A stretch of 64,000 bases of DNA from Clostridium transplantifaecale. Its GTDB lineage: Bacteria; Bacillota; Clostridia; Lachnospirales; Lachnospiraceae. This document shows, in pieces, positions 1-8,546 of the stretch. The DNA is taken from assembly GCF_900626075.1 (NCBI RefSeq), contig NZ_UYZY01000004.1:186001-250000 (forward strand), written 5' to 3'. The notes below the pieces were generated by a model. The model saw nothing but the letters and a program-made list of their open reading frames with translations, was not told the DNA's origin and did no database searches. The translations under genes and the position numbers were made by a program. Positions within the stretch are counted from its first letter, which is position 1, and the number at the start of each line of letters is the position of its first letter.

Positions 1-654
1 GAGCTGGAACAGTTTCTATATCATGCATCCAGCCAGCAGTGCATCCATGTAGGCGCGTCCCTGACCGTGGGCAGCTATTTCCTGAGTGATATCATCACCG
101 GATATGAAGCGGAAAATCCGAATGTGAGTATACGTGTTTATATTGATAATTCTATGAACATCATCCGTAAGATTTCCGAAGGAGTTCTGGATGTCGCCGT
201 GATTGAGGGAAAAGTCAAGACGAAAAATGTGATATTCAAAGATGTATATGAGGATGAAATGGTTCTGATCTGCGGAAAAATGCATCCGTTTGCCGGTATA
301 TCTTCTGTAAACCTTACCGATTTGGCAGGTAAAGATTTCGTATTGAGGGAGGAAGGTTCCGGCACAAGGGAATTTTTTACCGATTTGATGGAGGAAAGAG
401 GGATTTCGTTTATAGAAAAATGGATCTGCCACAGTTCGGACTCCATTATTAATATCGTCGCTTCGGGCCAGGGCGTTTCGATTCTTTCGAAGTCACTGCT
501 GAGGCATCATGAGGAGGTCAATCAGATCACGATCAATGATTTTCCACTGAAAAGAAGCTTTAAAATCGTCTACCATAAAGACAAATTCCTGTCTTCCGGG
601 CTGAAAAAACTGATTGCAGATATCGAAAATAAGTTTCACGGCAATGAATGGTAA
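1..654 (+). CDS. LysR-family transcriptional regulator, C-terminal part (5' end outside window)
   Basis: The frame is open from the first base, so the gene is cut by the window edge; 217 residues remain. What is present is the LysR substrate-binding (effector) domain: the start reads HVGASLTVGSYFLSDIITGY, the usual first strand and helix of this periplasmic-binding-like fold, followed by IRKISEGVLDVAVIEG and later DFVLREEGSGTREFF and GVSILSK, which are characteristic of CysB/CbbR-type regulators. The N-terminal helix-turn-helix is not in the window. It would act as a cytoplasmic DNA-binding regulator responding to a small molecule. Its target is unknown, because the adjacent gene it probably controls would lie upstream of the window. 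The GTG at 67 is internal, not the start. Confidence 0.9.
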   Translation, partial: ELEQFLYHASSQQCIHVGASLTVGSYFLSDIITGYEAENPNVSIRVYIDNSMNIIRKISEGVLDVAVIEGKVKTKNVIFKDVYEDEMVLICGKMHPFAGISSVNLTDLAGKDFVLREEGSGTREFFTDLMEERGISFIEKWICHSSDSIINIVASGQGVSILSKSLLRHHEEVNQITINDFPLKRSFKIVYHKDKFLSSGLKKLIADIENKFHGNEW

Positions 655-849
655 CAATAAGGCACCGGCTGTTTTCAGTTGGGTACGGCCTGTGAGGAGG
701 GACTAAGCCGCCCCAGGGCGTTATAAAATTGTAAGGAAGCCGTTGCCTTTAGATGCTTGAAACCGCCTTCCGAATGCATTATACTGGAAAATGTGCAGAA
801 TGAATCATATGGCCGGAGTTCCTTCCGGCTCTGATAAGGAGAGAATTGA
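655..849. other. Intergenic leader of the amidase gene
   Basis: This 195-base gap separates the LysR fragment from the amidase gene. A stretch at about 664-720 is GC-rich and could fold, and the gap ends in GATAAGGAGAG (834-844), the ribosome binding site of the amidase. I looked for a cyclic-di-AMP riboswitch, which often precedes cell-wall hydrolases, but could not match its conserved blocks. No promoter of convincing quality was found. Confidence 0.3.
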
Positions 850-1965
850 ATGAATCGTAAAAACATATCAGGAACAAAGCTAAAGTGGACGGCTGCCCTT
901 GTGACAGCCATGCTGCTGGCCGGTTCGGCCCAGACCGTTTTTGCCGGGGACACGGTTTATGTAAACTGTGACGTACTCAGGTGCCGTTCGTCGGAAGAGA
1001 TTAAAGACAGCAATATTGTAACGAATTTCCATTACGGAGATAAGCTGGAGCGCGTTTCTACGAATGGGGACTGGACCGTGGTTTTGGTAAACGGACAGAA
1101 ACGCTATGTGGCAACCGCCTATCTGAGCGCCTCACAGCCTGCCGGGAAAGCGTCCGTTCAGAATACATCATCCGCAGGGAACGAAACGGGAGCTTCAGCA
1201 TCCACTGCATCGGGAACCGAGATCGGCCTGTCGAGCGGATATAAATATGCGGATTTTTCTAAAATTAACAGCGGAAAGGCTATCCTCTATAAGAGCACGG
1301 CGGATTCCAGAAAGAATAAGACGGTCTGCGTCAACGCGGGCCACGGAACAAAAGGCGGCGGCAGCGTGAAAACCCTCTGCCATCCGGACGGAACTGCGAA
1401 GGTGACGGGCGGCACGACCAGTGCCGGAGCAACCACGGCTGTTGCCGTTTCCAGCGGAATGACATTTGCAGACGGTACGGCGGAGAGCAAGGTGACTCTG
1501 GCGATGGCGAAGATCTTAAAAGACCGTCTTCTTGCACAGGGATACGATGTGCTGATGATCCGCGAGTCGGACGATGTACAGCTTGATAATATTGCGAGGA
1601 CCGTAATTGCCAATAACAATGCGGACTGCCATATTGCCCTGCACTGGGATTCCACCAGCAGCAATAAGGGGTGTTTCTTTATGAGCGTTCCAAACAACGC
1701 ATCTTACCGGGCCATGGAGCCGGTGGCTTCCCACTGGCAGCAGCACAACAAGCTGGGCGAGGCGCTGATAACGGGTCTGAAGGGTGCAGGAAATAAGATT
1801 TTCTCGGGCGGGAGCATGGAGATGGATCTGACACAGACTTCCTTCTCGACGATTCCGAGCATTGATATCGAACTGGGAGACAAGGCATCCAGCCATTCCG
1901 CGGATACGCTGAAACAACTGGCGGACGGACTGGTGTCCGGTGTGAATTCATTTTTCGGATTTTAA
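850..1965 (+). CDS. Exported N-acetylmuramoyl-L-alanine amidase (Amidase_3) with SH3-like domain
   Basis: Cell-wall hydrolase that cleaves the amide bond between MurNAc and L-alanine of the peptidoglycan stem. Residues 1-32 form a signal peptide (basic start, hydrophobic run, cleavage after VFA). An SH3-like wall-binding domain covers about 36-94, a Ser/Thr/Ala-rich linker about 95-130, and the Amidase_3 catalytic domain about 156-371. The zinc ligands are visible as H165 (NAGHG), E212 (ADGTAESK) and H265 (ALHWD), with catalytic Glu341 (SIDIELG). The domain has an insertion rich in Gly/Thr after the first ligand (about 168-208), as in several clostridial enzymes. Start is supported by AAGGAGAG eight bases upstream. 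It stands alone, with a LysR gene 34 bases downstream. Confidence 0.9.
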   Translation: MNRKNISGTKLKWTAALVTAMLLAGSAQTVFAGDTVYVNCDVLRCRSSEEIKDSNIVTNFHYGDKLERVSTNGDWTVVLVNGQKRYVATAYLSASQPAGKASVQNTSSAGNETGASASTASGTEIGLSSGYKYADFSKINSGKAILYKSTADSRKNKTVCVNAGHGTKGGGSVKTLCHPDGTAKVTGGTTSAGATTAVAVSSGMTFADGTAESKVTLAMAKILKDRLLAQGYDVLMIRESDDVQLDNIARTVIANNNADCHIALHWDSTSSNKGCFFMSVPNNASYRAMEPVASHWQQHNKLGEALITGLKGAGNKIFSGGSMEMDLTQTSFSTIPSIDIELGDKASSHSADTLKQLADGLVSGVNSFFGF

Positions 1966-1999
1966 GTTCTGTTTACGGCAGAGGAGAAGGTGAAAGAGG

Positions 2000-2926
2000 A
2001 TGGACTTTCGGAAACTGAGCTATTTTGAGGCGGTGTGCAGGCTGAAGAGCTTTACAAAAGCATCGGAAGAGCTTCATGTAACACAGCCGTCTGTTACGAT
2101 GGCGGTACACAGCCTGGAAGAGGATATGGGAGTTTTGCTGCTGAACCGGAACCGCGGTACCCTGGTTCCTACCCCGGAAGGGGAGTTCCTGTTTGAAAAG
2201 GCAAAACACCTGATTAAAGAACTGGAGAATGTGGAGCTGGAGATGAAAGACTTTATCTCCGAGCGGACCGAGAATCTGAGAATCGGTTATTCGATTCAGA
2301 TGCGCGCGGCCCTTCAGCCCGTTCTGGAAGAGTTCCAGCAGAAATATAAAGGGATCCATGTGATTGAGAATGAGAGTTCGACGCCCTCGATTGTCACACA
2401 GTTAAAAGACGGGATGATCGATCTGGGTATCATCGCCGTGACGGGTGGGATGGTAAAATCTCTGGAAATCCACCCCCTGTTTCAGGGAGAGCTGCGCGTC
2501 TGTTTAAGCTGCAGTAATCCCCTCAGCAGCCAGGAGACGCTCACCCTGGATGAATTTGAACGCCAGCCTCTTATCTCCCTTTCGCTGGATGAACCCAAGA
2601 ACAGCTATATTTTCCGGATTCTGCAGGATACTTTCCCGGAGCGGAAGATTAAAATTAAACCTCAGTTTTCAGCGCTTCTGCTGGACTCTTATTTCCAGCA
2701 TATCCGGTGCAACGACGGTATTGGACTGACCTATCACGACATCTGGTTCTCGGCCGGGCAATACGAAAAAGAACTGGGAGACAGTTCAACCTACAAGGAG
2801 ATTTCTTTTAATCCACCGTGCTTTTACACGGTAGCGGCCGTATATTCGAAAGGGAGGAGGCTGTCCGGGGCAGCTAAAACATGTCTGGAGTTTTTAGATG
2901 GCTGCCTGCAGGCCCGCATAAATTGA
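2000..2926 (+). CDS. LysR-family transcriptional regulator
   Basis: Full-length 308-residue LysR protein. Residues 1-60 hold the winged helix-turn-helix (MDFRKLSYFEAVCRLKSFTK, then ASEELHVTQPSVTMAVHSLE), followed by the linker helix and the effector-binding domain from about 90 on (NLRIGYSIQMRAALQPVLEE, GMIDLGIIAV). The start follows GGAGAAGG. A strong intrinsic terminator ends the gene at 2960-3004. It probably regulates the amidohydrolase/transporter genes just downstream (3048-6132), since LysR genes usually sit beside their targets; that link is inference from position only. Confidence 0.9.
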   Translation: MDFRKLSYFEAVCRLKSFTKASEELHVTQPSVTMAVHSLEEDMGVLLLNRNRGTLVPTPEGEFLFEKAKHLIKELENVELEMKDFISERTENLRIGYSIQMRAALQPVLEEFQQKYKGIHVIENESSTPSIVTQLKDGMIDLGIIAVTGGMVKSLEIHPLFQGELRVCLSCSNPLSSQETLTLDEFERQPLISLSLDEPKNSYIFRILQDTFPERKIKIKPQFSALLLDSYFQHIRCNDGIGLTYHDIWFSAGQYEKELGDSSTYKEISFNPPCFYTVAAVYSKGRRLSGAAKTCLEFLDGCLQARIN

Positions 2927-2959
2927 TTTTATATTAGAATAAATTATAAATATTGTACA

Positions 2960-3004
2960 AAAATTCTTGCCAATGCTATATTGAGTTTGGTAAGAATTTT
3001 TTTT
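2960..3004 (+). terminator. Intrinsic terminator after LysR gene
   Basis: A perfect 14-bp stem (2960-2973 pairs with 2987-3000) with a 13-base loop is followed by a run of T (2997-3004). The A run on the 5' side means it could also act on the opposite strand. Confidence 0.85.
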
Positions 3005-3047
3005 ATTCAAAGGCCGGCCGGCTTAATGAATCGGAGGAGGTAAGAAA

Positions 3048-4217
3048 ATCATAGACTTTTTAGAATACAGCCGCAGGCTGAAAGGATACCATATTGAAAA
3101 CAGACGGTTTCTGCACAGCCACCCGGAGTTGGGAACGGAGCTGCCGGAGACGGAAGAATACGTCAAAAAGAAACTCCGGGAAATGGGATGCGGATACCGG
3201 GAAATTCCCTGCGGAGGCCTTGTGGCGGAAATAGGAAACAGAACAGGAAAAACAATACTTTTGAGGGCCGATATGGATGCGCTGCCGATGGAAGAGCAGA
3301 GCGGCTTACCGTTTTCCTCTCTGAACAGGGGAAGGGCGCATACATGCGGACATGACATTCATACCGCATTTTTATTGGGAGCGGCCAGGATGCTGAAGGA
3401 GAGGGAAAAGGAACTTTCCGGCACGGTCAAGCTTGTTTTCCAGGCAGGGGAGGAGACGCTAGAAGGCGCACAGGAGATGATCCGGGCCGGGATTCTTGAG
3501 AATCCGGCCGTGGACGCGGCGGTTGGAATCCATGTACAGCCGACACTTTTGCCGGGATATCTGAATTATCCCGCAGGAACCTTCCTGGCATCCTCGGACA
3601 CATTTGAGATAAGAATTCAGGGAAAAGGCGGCCATGGAGGGCAGCCGCATCTGGGAATCGACCCAATCAATGTGGCGGCACATATCATCCTGGCGCTTCA
3701 GTCCCTTCAGGTAAAGGAAGTGGCCGCCGACATACCTGTTGTTTTAAATGTCTGTCAGGTTGAAGCGGGAAGCGCAAGTAATATCGTGCCCGACACGGCC
3801 AGGCTCTCGGGGACGGTGCGTACCTATGACGATTCCGCATGCCGGAAACTGAAAATAAGGATGCGGCAGATTGTGGAAGGTACGGCGCAGATGTTTGGAG
3901 CTGTGGGAGAGCTTATTTTTGCCGAACAGTGTCCATGCACGGTGAATGATCCGGAGCTGGCTGGTTTCTTTTCGGAGAGCCTCAGGCATTTTGGAGCCGG
4001 TTTTATTACAGATGGGGATTATAAAATGCAGGTATCGGATGACTTCGGCTTTTATACACAGAAAGTGCCTTCCGTCATGTTTGTCATAGGATGCGGGAAC
4101 AGTGAGGGAGGACAGGGGCATAACCACAGCCCTTATGTAATTTATAATGAGGAGGTGCTGGTCACGGGGGCCGCTTTGCTTGCGCATTGCGCCTGGGACT
4201 GGCTGGAAAAACATTAG
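3048..4217 (+). CDS. M20D-family amidohydrolase (HipO/AbgB-like), apparently with an ATC or ATA start codon
   Basis: Zinc peptidase-family enzyme that removes an acyl group from an amino acid or peptide (hippurate, indole-acetyl, N-acetyl or p-aminobenzoyl type). The family's N-terminal hallmark, NRRFLHSHPELG, is encoded at about 3093-3131, upstream of the first ordinary start (TTG 3129), so translation must begin earlier. The frame opens after a TGA at 3027. A near-perfect GGAGGAGG at 3033-3040 is followed by ATC at 3048 and ATA at 3051, with no ATG, GTG or TTG available. Metal-site motifs are present: RADMDALP, HTCGHDIHTAFLLG, GEETLEGA, GIHVQP and the late H in GHNHSP. Length from here is about 389 residues, normal for the family. 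A sequencing error of ATG to ATA cannot be excluded. The transporter gene follows 37 bases downstream. Confidence 0.85.
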   Translation: MIDFLEYSRRLKGYHIENRRFLHSHPELGTELPETEEYVKKKLREMGCGYREIPCGGLVAEIGNRTGKTILLRADMDALPMEEQSGLPFSSLNRGRAHTCGHDIHTAFLLGAARMLKEREKELSGTVKLVFQAGEETLEGAQEMIRAGILENPAVDAAVGIHVQPTLLPGYLNYPAGTFLASSDTFEIRIQGKGGHGGQPHLGIDPINVAAHIILALQSLQVKEVAADIPVVLNVCQVEAGSASNIVPDTARLSGTVRTYDDSACRKLKIRMRQIVEGTAQMFGAVGELIFAEQCPCTVNDPELAGFFSESLRHFGAGFITDGDYKMQVSDDFGFYTQKVPSVMFVIGCGNSEGGQGHNHSPYVIYNEEVLVTGAALLAHCAWDWLEKH

Positions 4218-4254
4218 AGAAGGATCCTGAAAACAGGATAAGGGGGTAATTTTT

Positions 4255-5418
4255 ATGGTTGCTATTTATGCATTGACAACGGTACTTGTGATTTTCGCCA
4301 TCGGTGAGTTCTGCTCATCCAGGACGAATGCCATTCTTTCCCAGCCGTTTGTGGCCGCAATTCTCCTGCTGGCATATTTTTGGCTGGGTTTTCCGAAAAC
4401 ACTCGTGACGGATGCCGGTTTAAGTACGCTCGGCTCGGTGGCCAGCGGCGTGCTGATTGCCAGCGTGGGGACGACAATTAATTTGAAAGAATTGGCAAGG
4501 CAGTGGAAGACCATTGTGATCAGCGTAGTCTCCGTTTCCGCCGGAGTAATCGGTATTATTATTGTGGGTTCCATGATCATCGGACGTGAGCAGGCGGTAG
4601 CGGGAGCACCGATTTTCTCGGGTTCCATTTCTGCAGTCATCATCATGAGTGACTTTTTTAATGCCAGGGGGATGGAGCATTTATCGGCTCTCTGCAGCAT
4701 GCTTCTGACTGTCCAGACATTCGTTGGTCTGCCGCTTTCCACTATTATGATGCGCAGGGCCGCAGCCGATTTCCTGAAAGACGGCAGGAACCTGACGCTG
4801 TACAGTAATTCGGCCGTTTCGGCAGAGGGGGCGAAAAAGAAATTGTTTACCCTGCCGGAATCGCTCAGCACAAGCGTGATTATCCTGGCAAAGCTTGCAA
4901 TTACGGCATCTGTGGCAAACGTTCTGGCCGGATTTACAAACGGGGTTATCCATTACCTTGTTATGGCCCTGTTTATGGGAATCATATTTACCTGCCTGGG
5001 ACTTCTGGATGAGAATGCCATGGCGAAGACGGGATGCGCCGGCCTGTTTATGGTTCTTATATTAGCCAGCCTGTTTGAGAATTTTTCCTATATTACGCCA
5101 CAGGACGTGATTGGAATGCTCCTGCCTATCGTTGTTGTCCTGGGTCTGGGCAGCCTGTTTACCGGGATTGTGGCGATTGTGCTGGCAAAGTTCATGAAAA
5201 TGAACCCGTACCTTGCTATTGCCCTCGGCCTGACCTGCATGTACGGTTTTCCGACCACGCTCTATATTTCACAGGACGTTGCAAAGGCATACGGTAAGAC
5301 GGAGGAAGAACACACGGCGCTGAGCAATTATCTGGTGCCGAAGATTGTAACTGCAGGAATTGCCACGGTGACGATTGCCTCTGTCATCATTGCAAGCTAT
5401 GCGATCAAATTGCTGTAA
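4255..5418 (+). CDS. Polytopic membrane protein, GltS-like putative organic-anion/sodium symporter
   Basis: A 387-residue hydrophobic protein with about ten to eleven membrane spans and two internally similar halves (LSTLGSVASGVLIASVGTTINL and GTGS-like glycine-rich re-entrant stretches), the layout seen in GltS and related secondary transporters. I cannot name the substrate. Its position directly after an acyl-amino-acid hydrolase and before a DUF554 protein suggests it moves the substrate or product of that hydrolase. The start follows AAGGGGG. The same three-gene order would be expected to be one operon, since gaps are 37 and 12 bases. Confidence 0.65.
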   Translation: MVAIYALTTVLVIFAIGEFCSSRTNAILSQPFVAAILLLAYFWLGFPKTLVTDAGLSTLGSVASGVLIASVGTTINLKELARQWKTIVISVVSVSAGVIGIIIVGSMIIGREQAVAGAPIFSGSISAVIIMSDFFNARGMEHLSALCSMLLTVQTFVGLPLSTIMMRRAAADFLKDGRNLTLYSNSAVSAEGAKKKLFTLPESLSTSVIILAKLAITASVANVLAGFTNGVIHYLVMALFMGIIFTCLGLLDENAMAKTGCAGLFMVLILASLFENFSYITPQDVIGMLLPIVVVLGLGSLFTGIVAIVLAKFMKMNPYLAIALGLTCMYGFPTTLYISQDVAKAYGKTEEEHTALSNYLVPKIVTAGIATVTIASVIIASYAIKLL

Positions 5419-5430
5419 GGAGTCAATGAT

Positions 5431-6132
5431 ATGATACCCTGGGGAATTATAATAGATTGCGGTTCCGTGGCCCTGGGAGGGGCCGCCGGAGCTGCTGCGG
5501 GACGCTTTTTTCCAAAGCAGACGTGTGAGTTCCTTTCCAGATTCTTTGGAATTAGCTCCATTGCAATTGGCATTACGCTGATTGGAAAATCTTCCTCCCT
5601 TTCTCCGGTCATGCTCTCCCTGATTCTGGGCGGAATCATTGGAGAGACAATGAAACTGGAAGAATTTCTGGGAAAACTGCCTCGAATGGTGAAAAGGAAT
5701 AAGACAGAGGAGGACAGTGAGTTCAGCGAACGCTTTACAGGAGTGATGATTCTGATTTGTTCGGGAAGTCTCGGCCTGATGGGGGCAATGAGTGAAGGTC
5801 TGACGGGGGATTCCTCAGTGCTTATTACAAAAGCTGTTTTGGATTTGTTCGGAGCCGCCATTTTCGCCTCCACGCTGGGAGCCTGTGTGGCTATGATTTC
5901 GGTACCGCAGTTTCTGATTTATCTGGCGCTGTTTAGTTTGTCGGGCTTTATCATGCCCTGGGCGACGGAATCCATGATAGCCGATTTCATGGGCTGCGGA
6001 GGCGTTATCGCCCTGGTGACGGGAATCAGGGTTGCCGAGATAAAACCAATCAGGGCGGCATCGTTTCTCCCGGCGCTGTTTCTCGTGATGCCGGTATCCG
6101 GTGTCTGGACGATGATGATGGGAGCGCTTTGA
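5431..6132 (+). CDS. DUF554-family membrane protein
   Basis: 233-residue integral membrane protein with about six to seven hydrophobic segments. The start MIPWGIIIDCGSVALGGAAG and the segment SLILGGIIGETMKLEEFLGK match the DUF554 (YdfK-like) family, whose function is unknown; transport has been suggested. It begins 12 bases after the preceding transporter gene, with AAGGAG upstream, so the two are translated from one message. Confidence 0.85.
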   Translation: MIPWGIIIDCGSVALGGAAGAAAGRFFPKQTCEFLSRFFGISSIAIGITLIGKSSSLSPVMLSLILGGIIGETMKLEEFLGKLPRMVKRNKTEEDSEFSERFTGVMILICSGSLGLMGAMSEGLTGDSSVLITKAVLDLFGAAIFASTLGACVAMISVPQFLIYLALFSLSGFIMPWATESMIADFMGCGGVIALVTGIRVAEIKPIRAASFLPALFLVMPVSGVWTMMMGAL

Positions 6133-6486
6133 TAAAACTTTAAAGGAGTAAATTAAACAGAGAGCATCGTAAAATGCCTTAAGAAGATTGTCTTCTCCGG
6201 CAGGAACGAGGCTCTTTTTCTGATTTTCGTGTTAACAGGGTGTTAAAAATCTTCCGGATTGTATGGAAATTTGTACAAAATGCTTAATTTTGTTGGATTT
6301 TACAACTAAATTTCTTTCCAAATGTTATTGCATTTCTCGGCCTAAAGTAACATAATATGGGAAAGCGAAGAAACAAGAGACCTTTTCCGGGAATCCGATT
6401 ACAGGAAACCGGCGGAGGTTTTTTTTATTTCACAAAAATGAGACTTCCGGTGAAGTAAAAAAACTCTGCTGCAAGAAGGATTCTTT
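6133..6486 (+). promoter_or_regulatory. atp: Regulatory region before the ATP synthase operon
   Basis: A 354-base gap without a gene. A terminator-like fold lies near 6160-6222 (outer GAGCC/GGCTC-type pairing, inner AGAAGA/TCTTCT, then a T run), probably ending the DUF554 message. A good sigma-A promoter follows: TTGCAT 6328-6333, a 17-base spacer and CATAAT 6351-6356. The predicted leader contains another hairpin with a T run at 6381-6431, just before the atpB ribosome binding site (AAGAAGGA, 6473-6480). Confidence 0.6.
6381..6431 (+). terminator. Terminator-like hairpin in the atp leader
   Basis: An imperfect stem (ACCTTTTCCGG with CCGGCGGAGGT, three mismatches) is followed by eight T residues at about 6420-6427. 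It lies between the predicted start of transcription (about 6363) and atpB, so it could work as an attenuator; it could also be chance or the end of an upstream message. Confidence 0.4.
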
Positions 6487-7215
6487 TTGACGCGCTTCAA
6501 AAATATTCTCAAAGGGGAGGGATATAAGACGGACACACTTTCAAAGGCCCTGATGGAAGAGCTGAACGCTAAAGTCGCATTTACTATACCCGTATTTGGA
6601 GGAATCCCGATTTACGAGTCCGTGGTGGCGACATGGTTTATCATGGCGGTTCTGGTTCTTCTTTCCATCATCTTTGTAAGGAATCTCAAGGTTGAGAATC
6701 CCGGGAAGCTTCAGTTGTTCCTGGAAACTTCAATTGGATTCTTAAGAGATTTCTTCCTGGATCTGGTCGGGGAAGAAGGAAAAGGGTACATTCCTTATCT
6801 GATTTCAACGGCGCTTTTTATCGGCGTAGCCAACCTGATTGGCATCGCAGGCATCACACCGCCCACGAAGGATTTGAATGTAACTGCCGCACTGGCTGTC
6901 ATCAGCATCGCGGTAATCGAGTATGCCGGGTTTCATAAGAAAGGCATGAAGGGATTCATGAAGAGTTTTGCAGAACCGGTGGCGTTTATACTGCCAATCA
7001 ACATTATGGAGATTGCCATCCGTCCCGTGTCTCTGTGCATGCGGCTTTTCGGCAACGTGCTGGGCTCATTCGTAGTAATGGAATTAATTAAGTTGGTGGC
7101 CCCGCTCATTGTGCCGATACCGTTCAGTTTTTATTTTGATATTTTTGACGGTCTGATCCAGGCATATGTATTTGTCTTCCTGACCGCCCTGTTTATTAAG
7201 GAGCAACTGGACTGA
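6487..7215 (+). CDS. atpB: F1Fo ATP synthase subunit a
   Basis: Membrane stator subunit forming the two half-channels that load and unload ions on the c-ring. 242 residues with about six membrane spans. The essential arginine lies in the conserved segment IRPVSLCMRLFGN, and the last spans read FDGLIQAYVFVFLTALFI as in other bacterial a subunits. The start chosen is TTG at 6487, six bases after AAGAAGGA; an ATG at 6553 would drop the first 22 residues and has a weaker site. It is the first gene of the atpBEFHAGDC operon; no atpI or atpZ precedes it. Confidence 0.95.
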   Translation: MTRFKNILKGEGYKTDTLSKALMEELNAKVAFTIPVFGGIPIYESVVATWFIMAVLVLLSIIFVRNLKVENPGKLQLFLETSIGFLRDFFLDLVGEEGKGYIPYLISTALFIGVANLIGIAGITPPTKDLNVTAALAVISIAVIEYAGFHKKGMKGFMKSFAEPVAFILPINIMEIAIRPVSLCMRLFGNVLGSFVVMELIKLVAPLIVPIPFSFYFDIFDGLIQAYVFVFLTALFIKEQLD

Positions 7216-7266
7216 TAACAGTCCGGAAAAAGAGTAAAGAAAACAAACAAAAAGGAGAGTATTATT

Positions 7267-7491
7267 ATGTCTACATTAATCGCAATCGGAGCAGCAGTCG
7301 CTGTACTTACAGGTATTGGAGCAGGTATTGGTATCGGTATCGCAACTTCTAAAGCAGTGGAAGCCATCGCAAGGCAGCCTGAGGCTGAGAGTAAAATCAG
7401 CAAGGCCTTACTTCTTGGATGTGCCCTGGCAGAGGCTACCGCCATTTACGGTTTCGTTATTGCCCTTGTAATTATCTTATTCTTAAAATAA
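7267..7491 (+). CDS. atpE: F1Fo ATP synthase subunit c
   Basis: 74-residue hairpin of two membrane helices joined by the polar loop ARQPEA; many copies form the rotor ring. The ion-binding carboxylate is Glu56 (LAEATAIYG). The sodium signature known from Ilyobacter-type c subunits (Gln in helix 1 and Ser directly after the Glu) is not present: the corresponding residues are Ile23 and Ala57. The ring therefore looks proton-binding, an inference from these positions only. A strong AAAAAGGAGAG precedes the ATG. Confidence 0.97.
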   Translation: MSTLIAIGAAVAVLTGIGAGIGIGIATSKAVEAIARQPEAESKISKALLLGCALAEATAIYGFVIALVIILFLK

Positions 7492-7513
7492 ATGTGAAAG
7501 GCAGGTGGGAGAA

Positions 7514-8032
7514 GTGTTACAGTTAAACTGGAGCCTTGTCTTTGAAATCATTAACCTGATTATCCTCTGTCTTCTACTTAAAAAATTTCTGATTAAACCT
7601 GTGACTGCCGTAATGGATAAGAGGCAGGCGGAGATTTCCGAGGGGCTTTTAAACGCCAGGAACAGCGAGGCTGAGGCAAATGAGCTTAAGGGCCGTTATG
7701 AAGATGCCCTTAAGAATGCCAGAAGCGAGTCCGGACGCATGATTGAAGAAGCGAAAAAGCGTGCACGGGAAGAATCAGATCGGATTCTGAAAGAGGCCGG
7801 TGATCAGGCGGCAGACATTATGAGGAAAGCAGAGAAGAATATCGAAAGCGAAAAAGAAAAAACCATGGCTGACCTCCAGTCCCGCATTGCAGAGCTGGCT
7901 CTGACCGCAGCCAGAAAAGTGGCCGGGAGTGCGGAACGTGAGTCAGATGACAAGCTTCTGTACGATCAGTTCCTGAATAATGCAGCAATGGATGCGGTGA
8001 TGAAACCCGAAGGTAATAGCGAAAGCAGGTGA
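7514..8032 (+). CDS. atpF: F1Fo ATP synthase subunit b
   Basis: Peripheral stalk subunit linking the membrane sector to F1. One N-terminal membrane span (LVFEIINLIILCLLLKKFLI) is followed by a long charged coiled coil (about residues 35-140) rich in Glu, Lys, Arg and Ala. Two GTG starts are possible, 7505 and 7514; the second is better spaced after AGGTGG (7503-7508) and places the membrane span at the usual distance, so I use it. The stop overlaps the beginning of atpH. Confidence 0.92.
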   Translation: MLQLNWSLVFEIINLIILCLLLKKFLIKPVTAVMDKRQAEISEGLLNARNSEAEANELKGRYEDALKNARSESGRMIEEAKKRAREESDRILKEAGDQAADIMRKAEKNIESEKEKTMADLQSRIAELALTAARKVAGSAERESDDKLLYDQFLNNAAMDAVMKPEGNSESR

Positions 8033-8037
8033 GAAAT

Positions 8038-8541
8038 ATGAGACAGACATCCGTTAATTACGCCCGCGTTCTGGCAGACCTGTCTGTTCCGGTGGAAGAT
8101 TTAAGAGAGGCTGTGAGGCTGCTTAATGAGACACCTGCTTTGAGACGGATTCTGGAAAGCCCATTGGTTTCCCGGGACAAGAAAGAGAGGGTGATTGACC
8201 GGATATTTCCGGAGCCTGTCAAAAATTTTCTGAAGGTGGCCTGTCTGCATGAAAAGACAGGACAGATTGAGGAAATTTTGGAATGCTACGAGGAATATTT
8301 AAGGCAGCAGGAAGGAATTATGAAAGTCCTGCTTACCTGTGTGACACCTCCTTCCAAAGAGCAGCTTCAGGGAATAGAGAAGTTTCTGTGCAGTAAATAT
8401 CAGAAAAAAGACGTGATTTTTGAGATTAAAAAGGATCCGTCGCTGCTGGGCGGTTTTGTCCTGAAGGCCGGAGATTATGAATATGATTACAGCCTGGACG
8501 GACGGCTTAAGAGGCTTAAACAGCAATTGACGCGGAGGTGA
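8038..8541 (+). CDS. atpH: F1Fo ATP synthase subunit delta
   Basis: OSCP-type subunit that binds the top of the alpha3beta3 head and holds the peripheral stalk. The N-terminal helical domain ([12 protein letters not shown]) and the C-terminal motif region ([29 protein letters not shown]) are both clear. A GTG at 8029 overlapping the atpF stop would add three residues; ATG 8038 after AGCAGGTGAG is the more likely start. About 167 residues, normal length. Confidence 0.93.
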   Translation: MRQTSVNYARVLADLSVPVEDLREAVRLLNETPALRRILESPLVSRDKKERVIDRIFPEPVKNFLKVACLHEKTGQIEEILECYEEYLRQQEGIMKVLLTCVTPPSKEQLQGIEKFLCSKYQKKDVIFEIKKDPSLLGGFVLKAGDYEYDYSLDGRLKRLKQQLTRR

Positions 8542-8546
8542 GAAAA

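Noticed and set aside
655..849. Possible riboswitch before the cell-wall amidase
   Set aside because: I tried to match the cyclic-di-AMP (ydaO) and cyclic-di-GMP classes; their conserved blocks are not evident, and the span is short.
4266..4871. 201-codon frame antisense to the GltS-like gene
   Set aside because: Shadow of a membrane-protein gene; no binding site or known motif.
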